NCBI RefSeq assembly: GCF_025359345.1
Contig: NZ_JANYGQ010000022.1
Location: 248,001-312,000 of the forward strand
Origin: Mucilaginibacter sp.
GTDB lineage: Bacteria; Bacteroidota; Bacteroidia; Sphingobacteriales; Sphingobacteriaceae
Direction of reading: 5' to 3'
Length of the DNA: 64,000 bases
Shown: one piece after another, positions 37,478-46,254 of the stretch
Layout: every line of letters starts with the position of its first letter
Position numbering within the stretch: position 1 is the stretch's first letter
The notes under the pieces: generated by a model
The model's database searches: none
Seen by the model: only the letters and a program-made list of their open reading frames with translations
Told to the model about the DNA's origin: nothing
Program-made: the position numbers and the translations under genes

Positions 37478-38770
37478 ATGAAAAAACAAACCAAAACCCC
37501 AGCTAAAATAAAAAGCTTTTGGCGTATCCTGGGGCCGGGCCTTGTAACGGGCGCCGCCGACGATGACCCATCGGGCATTGCCACCTACTCGCAAACCGGT
37601 GCGCAATTTGGCTACGGGCAGCTGTGGACGGCTCTTTACATGCTGCCTTTAATGACAGCCGTTCAGGAAGCATGTGCGCGTATTGGCCTTGTAACGGGTA
37701 AAGGCATAACCACCATAGTTAAAGAACAATATAGCAAAGGTGTTTTATACGCGGTGGTATCGCTGGTTGTTGTAGCCAATGTTATCAATATCGGTGCTGA
37801 TTTAGGCGCAATGGCGTCGGCTGCGCAATTGCTGGTGCCGGTACCATTCGTGGTACTTACATTGCTATTTACAACAATTATATTGCTGCTTGAGGTATTT
37901 ACCAATTACAAAGTTTATTCAAAAATTTTGAAATGGCTGGCTTTAACCCTGCTTGCCTATCCAATAACCCTATTTATTGTACAACAACCATGGGTAACCA
38001 TCCTAAAGGCTTCGGTAATACCTCATGTCGAATTTTCTTTCGCTTTCTTTTTTATTATTACCGGTGTGCTAGGCACAACTATTTCGCCATACATGTTTTT
38101 TTGGGAAGCATCGCAGGAGGTTGAAGAAGATAAGGAACGGCACCTGATAAAAAACGGCAAGCCTGTGATCAGCAACATCAGCATAAAACGCATGCGTATT
38201 GACAATTCATTCGGGATGATATTTTCGGAATTTGCCACCTGGAGCATTATTGTGGTTGCGGCAACAGTACTTCACAATAGCGGCGTTCGGGACATTAAAA
38301 CAGCCGCGGATGCAGCAAAGGCTATAGAGCCGCTGGTGCATAGCTTTCCAAATGCAGGTTTATTGTCGAAACTTATTTTTTCTATTGGCATAATCGGCCT
38401 GGGAATGCTGGCTATCCCGGTGCTTTCCGGCTCAGCTGCATATTCGGTGGCCGGGGCCTTTAACTGGAAAGCCAGCCTGAATTTAAAATTTGGCAAAGCA
38501 AAAGGTTTTTATGTAATAATAATAGCAGCTACCCTTGTTGGTTTGATATTAAACTTCATCGGCATCAACCCTGTAAAAGGCTTGGTTTACGCGGCTGTAT
38601 TAAACGGCGTTGCTGCAGTGCCGTTATTATTTTTGGTGGTAAAAATATCCGGCGATGAAAAAATAATGGGCGAATTTAAAGGCGGCTGGCTTTCAAAAAC
38701 GGTTTTGTGGGTAACATTTGTGGCGATGGCGGCAGCGGCGGTAGCTATGTTTTATACAATATTGTCGTAG
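37478..38770 (+). CDS. Nramp-related metal transporter
   Basis: Start MKKQTKTPAKI; GPGLVTGAADDDPSGIATYSQTGAQFG TM1; about 11 TM helices. Confidence 0.88.
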   Translation: MKKQTKTPAKIKSFWRILGPGLVTGAADDDPSGIATYSQTGAQFGYGQLWTALYMLPLMTAVQEACARIGLVTGKGITTIVKEQYSKGVLYAVVSLVVVANVINIGADLGAMASAAQLLVPVPFVVLTLLFTTIILLLEVFTNYKVYSKILKWLALTLLAYPITLFIVQQPWVTILKASVIPHVEFSFAFFFIITGVLGTTISPYMFFWEASQEVEEDKERHLIKNGKPVISNISIKRMRIDNSFGMIFSEFATWSIIVVAATVLHNSGVRDIKTAADAAKAIEPLVHSFPNAGLLSKLIFSIGIIGLGMLAIPVLSGSAAYSVAGAFNWKASLNLKFGKAKGFYVIIIAATLVGLILNFIGINPVKGLVYAAVLNGVAAVPLLFLVVKISGDEKIMGEFKGGWLSKTVLWVTFVAMAAAAVAMFYTILS

Positions 38771-38880
38771 AGACGCGGCGGATTGCGTGCCCAAGTGCGA
38801 TCATTGTAAGCTTTGCCAGTTATCAGCAAAAATGTTGATTGCCTATCCGCAGTAGATGCAAAGCATTGCATCTCTACTAG
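38766..38880. repeat. Degenerate relative of the TAGAGACGCAA...TTGCGTCTC family
   Basis: cgtagagacgcggcggattgcgt ... gtagatgcaaagcattgcatctctac; internal palindrome AGATGCAA-AGCA-TTGCATCT at 38854-38873. Confidence 0.65.
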
Positions 38881-39695
38881 GGTTCATCAAACACAAAAAA
38901 TCCTGCGTCAATAAAACCCTTTTTCCATTCAGGCCATATTTTATCAAGATCGGCCCGCTTAAACTCAAACGCCTTTACCAGGTTATCTTTTGCGGCTTCG
39001 ACGCTATCGCCGCGCTGCATATTTTTCAGAAAATGGTATTGTGCCTCCCTGATAGTAAACAGCCCCAATTTATAGTTATGCCTTGTAACCGCACAATAGC
39101 TTTGTTCGGGGAATGGCAGTTCCGGCTCCCTGCCTTGTATCACCTCAAGATAATAGCTGCAAATTGGATATTGGTGGTGAAACAGGTGAAATACCGGCGC
39201 AAGCTTTAGCATTTCATCCGGGGTATCGTGCAAAATAACGGCAGGCTGCTCATCGGCATGCTCATCAAATATAATCGATAATGCATACTCAAAGCCTGCC
39301 AGCTCAATCATAAAGTCGGGCCAGTTTTCTTTTTGTTCACGTCCAGCATCAGGCCGGGTTTCCTGCAAAAACTGCGCGAATTTTTCTCCGAGCGTGTTTA
39401 AGGTATAACTTTCGGAAGGGTAAGTATCCAGGTATTGGTCGGCAAATAGTTCAAATAATTCGGGGCCAAGCGCATACGCCAAAGCATTGAACTGGCTTTG
39501 CATACACGACCGCAAACGGGCAATATAACTGTGCCGGTAAATATCAAGATGGTGCACGGCACTTAGTCGCTGCGAAGGGTTAACAATATCCTCAACAGCA
39601 GCGGGCAAAACGATATCCTGCATAGGCGCGTGATGTACCAACATGCCCTGCATCCAGTTTTGTAATTGCGTTAAGGAAAAATTATTTGAACTCAT
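38877..39695 (-). CDS. DUF2063 (HvfC/BufC-like) partner of MNIO enzyme
   Basis: SLTQLQNWMQGMLVHH, RLSAVHHLDIYRHSYIARLRSCMQSQFNALAYALGPELFELFADQYL; downstream of DUF692. Confidence 0.85.
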   Translation of the reverse strand: MSSNNFSLTQLQNWMQGMLVHHAPMQDIVLPAAVEDIVNPSQRLSAVHHLDIYRHSYIARLRSCMQSQFNALAYALGPELFELFADQYLDTYPSESYTLNTLGEKFAQFLQETRPDAGREQKENWPDFMIELAGFEYALSIIFDEHADEQPAVILHDTPDEMLKLAPVFHLFHHQYPICSYYLEVIQGREPELPFPEQSYCAVTRHNYKLGLFTIREAQYHFLKNMQRGDSVEAAKDNLVKAFEFKRADLDKIWPEWKKGFIDAGFFVFDEP

Positions 39696-39723
39696 CTATT
39701 CAAAAAGTAATCATCAAAAACTT

Positions 39724-39830
39724 TGTCATTGCGAGCGAGGAACGAGCGCGGCAACCTCTTCGTATGAATATAGAACATTGCAGAGCGAATATTGCCTGGC
39801 GACGAGATCGCTTCGTTCCTTGTAATGACA
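39724..39830. repeat. Interspersed foldback family A, copy 5 (inside the DUF692-DUF2063 intergenic gap)
   Basis: tgtcattgcgagcgaggaacgagcgcggcaa ... gcttcgttccttgtaatgaca. Confidence 0.8.
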
Positions 39831-39838
39831 AATGGGGG

Positions 39839-40780
39839 TTACCAATTAACATTATTTACTAAAAAGTTAACAGGGTTTGAAACTACCTCGCTGTCAGCAG
39901 CAAGCTCTTCTGCATCAAAAACAAAACTGCCTATACTACTCATGTATTGTTTCGCTTTTAACAACTCGGCATGGTAAACATCAAATTCGGGGATATTCCC
40001 ATCCCACTCCAGTAGGGTGGCTACGCCGCCGGTGAGTTGCCAGGCCAGGGTAAAAAGCTTCCAAACATCGTGCGCCACCTGCCTGTCGTGCGTATCAATA
40101 ATGTGGGTGCCACAATGTTGATGCCCGGCAATGTGCATCTGTACAATCCTGTCGTGCGGTAATTGGCGGATATAATGTACCGGATCGAAATCGTTATTAA
40201 ATCCCGATACGTAAACATTATTGACATCGAGTAATAAGCCACAGCCCGTTTCTTCAGTCATATACCGCAAAAAGTCCCACTCGTTAATAGTCGACTGTTT
40301 AAAGGTTAAATAAGTACTGGGGTTTTCAAAAACTACAGGGCGTGCTAAAAAATCCTGCACCTGGTTTATCCTCGTGCAAATATGTTTTAATGATTCATCG
40401 TTTAAAACTACCGGGAGCAAATCGTGTGTGTTCAGGCTATTTACGCCAGTCCAGCACAGGTGATCACTTATCCAGAGTGGTTTTACCTCGCCGGCAAGCC
40501 GTTTCAATTTGGTAAGATATTCTTTGTTCAGCGGGTCGGTGCTGCCTATAGAAAGCGACACACCGTGCATTACAACAGGGTAACGTTCCGCTATTTGCCG
40601 CAATACATAGCGCGGCCTGCCACCCGAATCCATAAAATTTTCGGAAATAACCTCTAACCAGTCGACCGCCGGGTTAAGTTCCAATATGTGGTTAAAATGT
40701 TTGCTGCGCAGGCCAAGGCCAAGCCCGGGATCAGGCAGGCTTTTTATTATATTGATATAATTGTCCCCGGTTTTATTCAT
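39839..40780 (-). CDS. DUF692 / MNIO (multinuclear non-heme iron oxidative) enzyme, BufB/HvfB-like
   Basis: GLGLRSKHFNHIL, WLEVISENFM, VVMHGVSLSIGSTDPLN, WISDHLCWTG, VFENPSTY, LLLDVNNVYV, QMHIAGH, IDTHDR, LLEWDGNIPEF. Confidence 0.92.
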   Translation of the reverse strand: MNKTGDNYINIIKSLPDPGLGLGLRSKHFNHILELNPAVDWLEVISENFMDSGGRPRYVLRQIAERYPVVMHGVSLSIGSTDPLNKEYLTKLKRLAGEVKPLWISDHLCWTGVNSLNTHDLLPVVLNDESLKHICTRINQVQDFLARPVVFENPSTYLTFKQSTINEWDFLRYMTEETGCGLLLDVNNVYVSGFNNDFDPVHYIRQLPHDRIVQMHIAGHQHCGTHIIDTHDRQVAHDVWKLFTLAWQLTGGVATLLEWDGNIPEFDVYHAELLKAKQYMSSIGSFVFDAEELAADSEVVSNPVNFLVNNVNW

Positions 40781-40827
40781 TCACTACACTGTTTGACTCC
40801 GCCTGTATTAAGCGGTGAATAACCTCC

Positions 40828-40856
40828 ATAGCGATGGGTTTTAAACCCATCGCTAT
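40828..40856. promoter_or_regulatory. Hairpin ATAGCGATGGGTTT-T-AAACCCATCGCTAT between Cys-rich and MNIO genes
   Basis: Near-perfect palindrome, 14-bp arms around a single central T, in the 108-bp gap. Confidence 0.7.
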
Positions 40857-40888
40857 AAATGAATTTGTCTCTTTTATTCGCACATCCG

Positions 40889-41458
40889 CTACTCCCTCTT
40901 CCCTTCACAAAGCCGCTTGGCATTATCTTCGGGGTCATTAAAACCAAACGAACATGACTTATCGCCGCTATTACCACACGAGTCATAGCCATCCAACCAC
41001 CTTACCAGCAACGCTTGGGGCGGACCGCACTTATACGGAGACGGGCCGACATTTCTGTTTGCTTTTTCCATACGTTCTTCAAACAATTTGCGGGCCTGCA
41101 ACCAAACGCTTTTACCTCGTTCGGGGCCAAGCGTACGAAAACGTTCCGCCTGTATAGGCACGGCACAACTGCCCTGCCACGCACACTCATTATTTCCCGG
41201 GTTGCTTTGCGCCTCTATATCGCCATAAAGTCCGCAGCCGCCCTGGCCCTTGCAATTGTTTAACGTTTGGCAGTTATGCCTTTCGGCAGTAGCACAATTT
41301 CCAGTGCCGGCACAGTTGTTTGTCCCCAGGCGGTCGTGTCCTTTACAGGCGTTTAGCCCCATACAAACGTGCAATTCAACTGGTACTTTTGCTGGTGTTG
41401 GGGTGGGTTTAGGGCCGCCGCACAAATTTCCTTCTGGTGAATATTTTATAGTAGCCAT
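40889..41458 (-). CDS. Cys-rich protein (14 Cys/189 aa), candidate MNIO substrate
   Basis: Five C-X5-C units (CMGLNAC, CAGTGNC, CQTLNNC, CKGQGGC, CAWQGSC); sits between ferritin-like and DUF692 genes. Confidence 0.8.
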   Translation of the reverse strand: MATIKYSPEGNLCGGPKPTPTPAKVPVELHVCMGLNACKGHDRLGTNNCAGTGNCATAERHNCQTLNNCKGQGGCGLYGDIEAQSNPGNNECAWQGSCAVPIQAERFRTLGPERGKSVWLQARKLFEERMEKANRNVGPSPYKCGPPQALLVRWLDGYDSCGNSGDKSCSFGFNDPEDNAKRLCEGKRE

Positions 41459-41482
41459 AGTATGCTGTATTTTTTCGTGTGA

Positions 41483-42859
41483 TTAAAAACTGTTAGTTGA
41501 ACTTACATTTGGAACGTCAGGCAAGTCATGTATACGCTGCCCCAGGTATTGTATTTTAGGGAAAACTGCCACAGCTTTGTTGAACAGTTCTATCATTTGC
41601 GCTTTAGGGCGCGACTTACCGTCAAATTTGTAGTCATTAAAAGTTGGCGCCACGACATATTCCTTGCCTTCATGTGTATATTTCAGCGACATGATATCGC
41701 CGCAAATAGAGTTAAGGATAAAAATCATGGATTTATGTATCCCGAACATAAATATCTCCCACTGGGTATTGCCGCTTTGGCGGTAACAGTCCTCAATCAT
41801 TACAAATATGTAAGTGTATACCGCGTTCAGCAAATTTGCCACCGGGACTACATTTGCGGGATAATGCTCAATTTTAGGATTATCTGCAACGTTTACAACA
41901 AAATAATCATACATATCAGTAACCCCTATATCCAGGTTTTTAAACCTGTCGTTTAGGCTATTGTAGGTACAGTATATCTGAACAAATTTTTCGAAGTGCG
42001 ATAGCTCCTTTTTTTCAGGATCATCAAAATCGCCCGGAACAAGGGCTGTGCAATTAACACGGTCACCGGGCTGTATTAAACCTTTATCGTCAAACCCCTC
42101 GCCCTGGTCAACAATACATTTTATCGCCTTTATTGCCGATGCTTTATCATGCACATGGCAAAGATCGCCGCTATCGTCCATGTTGGTAAAGTGCGGCCTG
42201 TGTTTTTTGTCGTAATAAACTGTATCGATGTTATTTTGCGCATAAAATGCCTTTCCTTCTATCAACTGCGGCCCATCCAGGTATTTTAAATCGTTTTTTT
42301 GAATACAATCTATAATCATCTGGTAAAACTTGCCGATGGTGGTATAGTTAATGGTTTTAAGCATACGCGGGTCAGGCAAATCGGTAGGGCTTTCAATTTT
42401 CAGGAAAGTTATCAGTTGGTCCTGCGAAAGCTTTGCCAGGTTGATAGGGAACGGAGGCTGATGGCCCGCAAGTGTTGCCGGAAACACCGGCGATTTGCCA
42501 ACCAGGTCCGGCATGCCGGCAAGGGCTTGTTTTAAATTTGACGACAGTGCCATGTGCAGCATCTCCTCTATCGCAACGCTCATGATTAATGCACCCGCTT
42601 TGTTGGCGAATACCACAAGTTCGGCCGATAGGTCTATGGCCTCCTCCTCTGCCTCGATAGGCGGCCTGCCTTTGGCTACCAGCTTTTCTATTATCGACGT
42701 TTTAATAGCTTCCTGGTCAGGAGATCGATTAATGGAATAATAGGTATAAAGGTAAGTGGGGATGGTGGCAATTTCTATTTCAATTGCTTGCTGAATAGCT
42801 TCGCCGAGGTTGTCGGGGGTCACCGGGTCTGCTCCTTTTGCAAAAAAGTCTTGTGTCAT
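41483..42859 (-). CDS. Ferritin-like domain protein, VioB/RebD-type
   Basis: NLGEAIQQAIEIEIATIPTYLYTYYSI, AIEEMLHMALSSNLKQALAG, GKFYQMIIDCI. Confidence 0.8.
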   Translation of the reverse strand: MTQDFFAKGADPVTPDNLGEAIQQAIEIEIATIPTYLYTYYSINRSPDQEAIKTSIIEKLVAKGRPPIEAEEEAIDLSAELVVFANKAGALIMSVAIEEMLHMALSSNLKQALAGMPDLVGKSPVFPATLAGHQPPFPINLAKLSQDQLITFLKIESPTDLPDPRMLKTINYTTIGKFYQMIIDCIQKNDLKYLDGPQLIEGKAFYAQNNIDTVYYDKKHRPHFTNMDDSGDLCHVHDKASAIKAIKCIVDQGEGFDDKGLIQPGDRVNCTALVPGDFDDPEKKELSHFEKFVQIYCTYNSLNDRFKNLDIGVTDMYDYFVVNVADNPKIEHYPANVVPVANLLNAVYTYIFVMIEDCYRQSGNTQWEIFMFGIHKSMIFILNSICGDIMSLKYTHEGKEYVVAPTFNDYKFDGKSRPKAQMIELFNKAVAVFPKIQYLGQRIHDLPDVPNVSSTNSF

Positions 42860-43037
42860 GATGTAATAAGGTTTATGTGATAAATTTAGAATTAAGTTCT
42901 GATATAAAAAATTAAATATTCGGAAATTTAGCGGATGTTTTTCAGTCCCACGGAAAAACCAAACGATATTTTGATTCTGCCTTTAAACGCAATTTTATAG
43001 CTTTGCAGCAGGATAAATTATTAAAACCAATACCCTT

Positions 43038-43931
43038 ATGAAACAAACATTACTTATTGCATCATTTTTGTTGATATGCATAGCCGGCTATTCGCAGGCA
43101 ACTCCACCTAAAGACACTACAAAATACTGGACCATACACGGCCAAAACACTTTGCTTATAAACCAAAGTTCGTTCTCAAACTGGGCAGCTGGCGGCGTAA
43201 ACTCTGTTGCTGCCAATATTGTGCTCGATTACGATTTTAACTACAAAAAAGGCGTATGGAGTTGGGATAACAAAGCCATAGCAGGCTATGGTATCAGCAA
43301 GCAAAACGGCACCGGCTGGCGTAAAAACGACGACCGGATTATCCTTAACAGCTTACTGGGCCGCCAGGCATCAAAATACTGGTTGTACACTTTTTATATG
43401 AACTTTCAAACCCAGTTTACAAAGGGCTATAATTATGATGCTGCCGGTAACCGCACGTTGATATCAGCGCCTTTTGCGCCTGCCAACGTTACTTTCGGGC
43501 CGGGTTTTGCCTATAAACGATCAGATAACTTCAGGATAAACATCTCACCTGCTGCTGCGCGCATTACCGTTGTACAAAACGATTCCCTTTCATCAATCGG
43601 TGCATTTGGTGTAACACCCGGCAAAAAAAGCCTGTTTGAGTTTGGCGCCTCGCTTGATGCCTACTACAAAGTTAACCTGGCTACAAATATCGCTTTCGAA
43701 AACATCCTTAAGTTGTATTCAAATTACCTGAAAACACCGGGCAATATCTACATGGACTATACCGCCAACATTTTCATGAAGGTTAATAAACTTGTTACTG
43801 TAAATGCCGGCCTGGAACTGATTTCGGACCCGAATACCAAGATTCCGGTGCAGAAAAATGGTATAACGGAATATCATTCGCTTTTGCAAACCAAACAGAT
43901 ATTTGGCGCGGGTGTAACGTACAAGTTTTAA
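43038..43931 (+). CDS. DUF3078 outer-membrane-like protein
   Basis: Signal peptide; WTIHGQNTLLINQSSFSNWAAGGVNSVA; beta-barrel-like ending GAGVTYKF. Confidence 0.88.
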   Translation: MKQTLLIASFLLICIAGYSQATPPKDTTKYWTIHGQNTLLINQSSFSNWAAGGVNSVAANIVLDYDFNYKKGVWSWDNKAIAGYGISKQNGTGWRKNDDRIILNSLLGRQASKYWLYTFYMNFQTQFTKGYNYDAAGNRTLISAPFAPANVTFGPGFAYKRSDNFRINISPAAARITVVQNDSLSSIGAFGVTPGKKSLFEFGASLDAYYKVNLATNIAFENILKLYSNYLKTPGNIYMDYTANIFMKVNKLVTVNAGLELISDPNTKIPVQKNGITEYHSLLQTKQIFGAGVTYKF

Positions 43932-43956
43932 CATTATTTGAAGCGTATTTATATAT

Positions 43957-43997
43957 AAGCAACACTTCGATGTGTTGCTTTCTTTGTTTTTTTTTAT
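43957..43997 (+). terminator. Rho-independent terminator after DUF3078 gene
   Basis: AAGCAACAC-TTCGAT-GTGTTGCTT followed by T-rich tail. Confidence 0.8.
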
Positions 43998-44211
43998 TTT
44001 ATTATTAGCAAATATTCTATTACTAATAGTTAAAAATTCCGACGATTTTGTAACATTTTCCTTAAAAATCAAACTCTTAAAAACAATTTTCCTTAGTTTT
44101 TATTATTGCTCTTATTAATATCAGAAGCAATTTTTTAAATTAATTTTTAATATAAAAATTGTATTAGAAATTAATTTAAAACTATTTTTATGCGATTCAT
44201 AAATTATCGTA

Positions 44212-45975
44212 ATGGCTAAGGAAAGTAAAAAAAATAAAAAAGCAGCCGATTATCCGCAGATTGCAAAGACGCCAACGGGTATTACCGGTCTGGATGAAAT
44301 AACCGGCGGCGGCATCCCTACAGGGCGCCCAACGTTAATATGTGGTGAAGCGGGTTGCGGCAAAACATTGGTTTCGCTGGAATTTATCGTAAGGGGCGCA
44401 ATTGAGTTCAATGAGCCCGGTGTATTTATGGCTTTCGAGGAGAAAGCTGAAGAACTGGCCATGAATGTAGGCTCTCTGGGCTTTAACCTGGAGCAACTGC
44501 AAAAAGATAAAAAGCTAAAAATCGATTACGTACACATCGATCGCAGTGAGATTGAAGAGACCGGCGAGTACGACCTCGACGGCCTTTTTATCCGCTTGGG
44601 CTATGCCATCGACACTATCGGTGCTAAACGCGTAGTACTTGACACCATTGAGAACCTTTTTGCAGGGCTCTCTAACCAGGGCATACTTCGCGCCGAGTTG
44701 CGGAGGCTGTTCCAGTGGCTTAAAGAAAAAGGCGTTACAGCAATAATAACCGGCGAACGTGGTGAGGGACCATCACTAACCCGCCAGGGGCTGGAAGAAT
44801 ACGTGTCGGATTGCGTGATACTGCTCGACCATAGGGTTATTAACCAGATATCAACCCGCCGTTTACGTATCGTAAAATATCGCGGCTCGGTACATGGTAC
44901 GAATGAGTATCCATTTTTAATTGATGAGGACGGCATTTCGGTATTGCCGGTAACTTCCTTACGTCTCGAAAAGGAAGTTTCATCCGAGAGAGTGTCATCA
45001 GGCATCCCTTCGCTCGATAAAATGCTGGGCGGTAAAGGCTTTTTTAAAGGCGGCAGCGTATTAGTTTCGGGCACCGCCGGTACCGGAAAAACCAGCATAG
45101 CGGCCTGCTTTGCCAACGAAATTTGCAACCAAAAACAACGCTGCCTTTATTTTGCTTTCGAGGAATCACCAAGACAGATTATCCGCAATATGCACTCTAT
45201 CAGCATGGACCTGCAAAAGCACGTCGATAATGGCCTGTTGCAATTTATGGCGTCGCGCCCTACTTTGCACGGCCTGGAGCAACATCTTGTGGCTATGCAC
45301 AAACTGATAAAGCGTTTTAAACCGCAGGCGGTTGTGCTCGACCCGATTACCAACCTGATTACAGTTGGTTCGGTTAGCGAGGTTAAAGCAATGCTAATAA
45401 GACTGATTGATTTTTTGCAGGAAGAGCAGATAACTGTAATGTTTACCGCCCTCACCCTTAACACCGTAGTTACCGAACAAACGGACGAAGGTGTGTCATC
45501 ATTAGTTGATGCCTGGATTTTGGTGCGGGATATAGAATTTAATGGCGAGCGTAACCGTGGCATGTACATTATGAAATCGCGGGGTATGAAACACTCCAAC
45601 CAGGTGCGTGAGTTCATTATAACCGACCGCGGTATTGATTTAGTGGAGGTTTATTTAGGGCCTGATGGCGTGCTTACCGGTTCGGCCCGCGAGGCGCAAA
45701 AATTGCAGGAGCAAACCGGCGAAGTGTTGCGTAGCCACGCCATAAGTGTGAAAGACCGTGAAGTGCTGCGTAAACGTAAAGTGCTCGAAGCTAAAATTGC
45801 TGGTTTGCAAAGCGAATTTGAATCAGCAGAGGAAGAACTCAACAAAATTTATATAGAAGAAGAACTGGTAAAAAAAGTGGCCGAAGGCAACCGCCAGGAA
45901 ATGTTAAAATTGCGCCGGGGCGACCAGGGAGGCAACGACAGAAAGGTAAAAAGTAATGAAAACAAAAGAATATAA
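44212..45975 (+). CDS. kaiC: KaiC-family double-domain ATPase (circadian clock protein KaiC homolog)
   Basis: Two RecA/KaiC domains: [11 protein letters not shown] + AFEEKAEE, and [12 protein letters not shown] + AFEESPRQ; phospho-region [11 protein letters not shown]-terminal [21 protein letters not shown]. Confidence 0.96.
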   Translation: MAKESKKNKKAADYPQIAKTPTGITGLDEITGGGIPTGRPTLICGEAGCGKTLVSLEFIVRGAIEFNEPGVFMAFEEKAEELAMNVGSLGFNLEQLQKDKKLKIDYVHIDRSEIEETGEYDLDGLFIRLGYAIDTIGAKRVVLDTIENLFAGLSNQGILRAELRRLFQWLKEKGVTAIITGERGEGPSLTRQGLEEYVSDCVILLDHRVINQISTRRLRIVKYRGSVHGTNEYPFLIDEDGISVLPVTSLRLEKEVSSERVSSGIPSLDKMLGGKGFFKGGSVLVSGTAGTGKTSIAACFANEICNQKQRCLYFAFEESPRQIIRNMHSISMDLQKHVDNGLLQFMASRPTLHGLEQHLVAMHKLIKRFKPQAVVLDPITNLITVGSVSEVKAMLIRLIDFLQEEQITVMFTALTLNTVVTEQTDEGVSSLVDAWILVRDIEFNGERNRGMYIMKSRGMKHSNQVREFIITDRGIDLVEVYLGPDGVLTGSAREAQKLQEQTGEVLRSHAISVKDREVLRKRKVLEAKIAGLQSEFESAEEELNKIYIEEELVKKVAEGNRQEMLKLRRGDQGGNDRKVKSNENKRI

Positions 45976-46252
45976 GTACGAGTTAAGGTTATACATAGCC
46001 GGTAAAACTGCAAAATCGCAGTTGGCGCTGGCAAACCTGAATAAATATTGTGAGGAGTATTTGGAGGGCGAATACAAAATTGAAGTGATTGATTTATTGA
46101 TTAAACCACAGCTTGCGGAGGGCGACCAAATTTTTGCGGTACCCACGCTGGTACGTAAGGTACCGGAACCCATTCGTAAAGTTATCGGCGACTTATCGAA
46201 CGAAGAAAAAGTGCTGGTTGGTTTAAATATACGCCCTGCTAACAAAAAATAA
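45956..46252 (+). CDS. kaiB: KaiB-family protein
   Basis: [68 protein letters not shown]. Confidence 0.96.
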   Translation: MKTKEYKYELRLYIAGKTAKSQLALANLNKYCEEYLEGEYKIEVIDLLIKPQLAEGDQIFAVPTLVRKVPEPIRKVIGDLSNEEKVLVGLNIRPANKK

Positions 46253-46254
46253 TA

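Noticed and set aside
5108-39830. Possibility that the TGTCATTGCGAGC repeats form a CRISPR array
   Set aside because: Copies are kilobases apart, foldback in structure, with no regular spacers and no cas genes in the window.
41015-41486. Plus-strand ORFs overlapping the Cys-rich gene
   Set aside because: No motifs; the minus-strand frame has the regular Cys pattern, operon spacing and a position next to DUF692.
44601-45128. 175-aa minus-strand ORF inside kaiC
   Set aside because: Antisense to a strongly supported KaiC coding frame with no recognisable motif.
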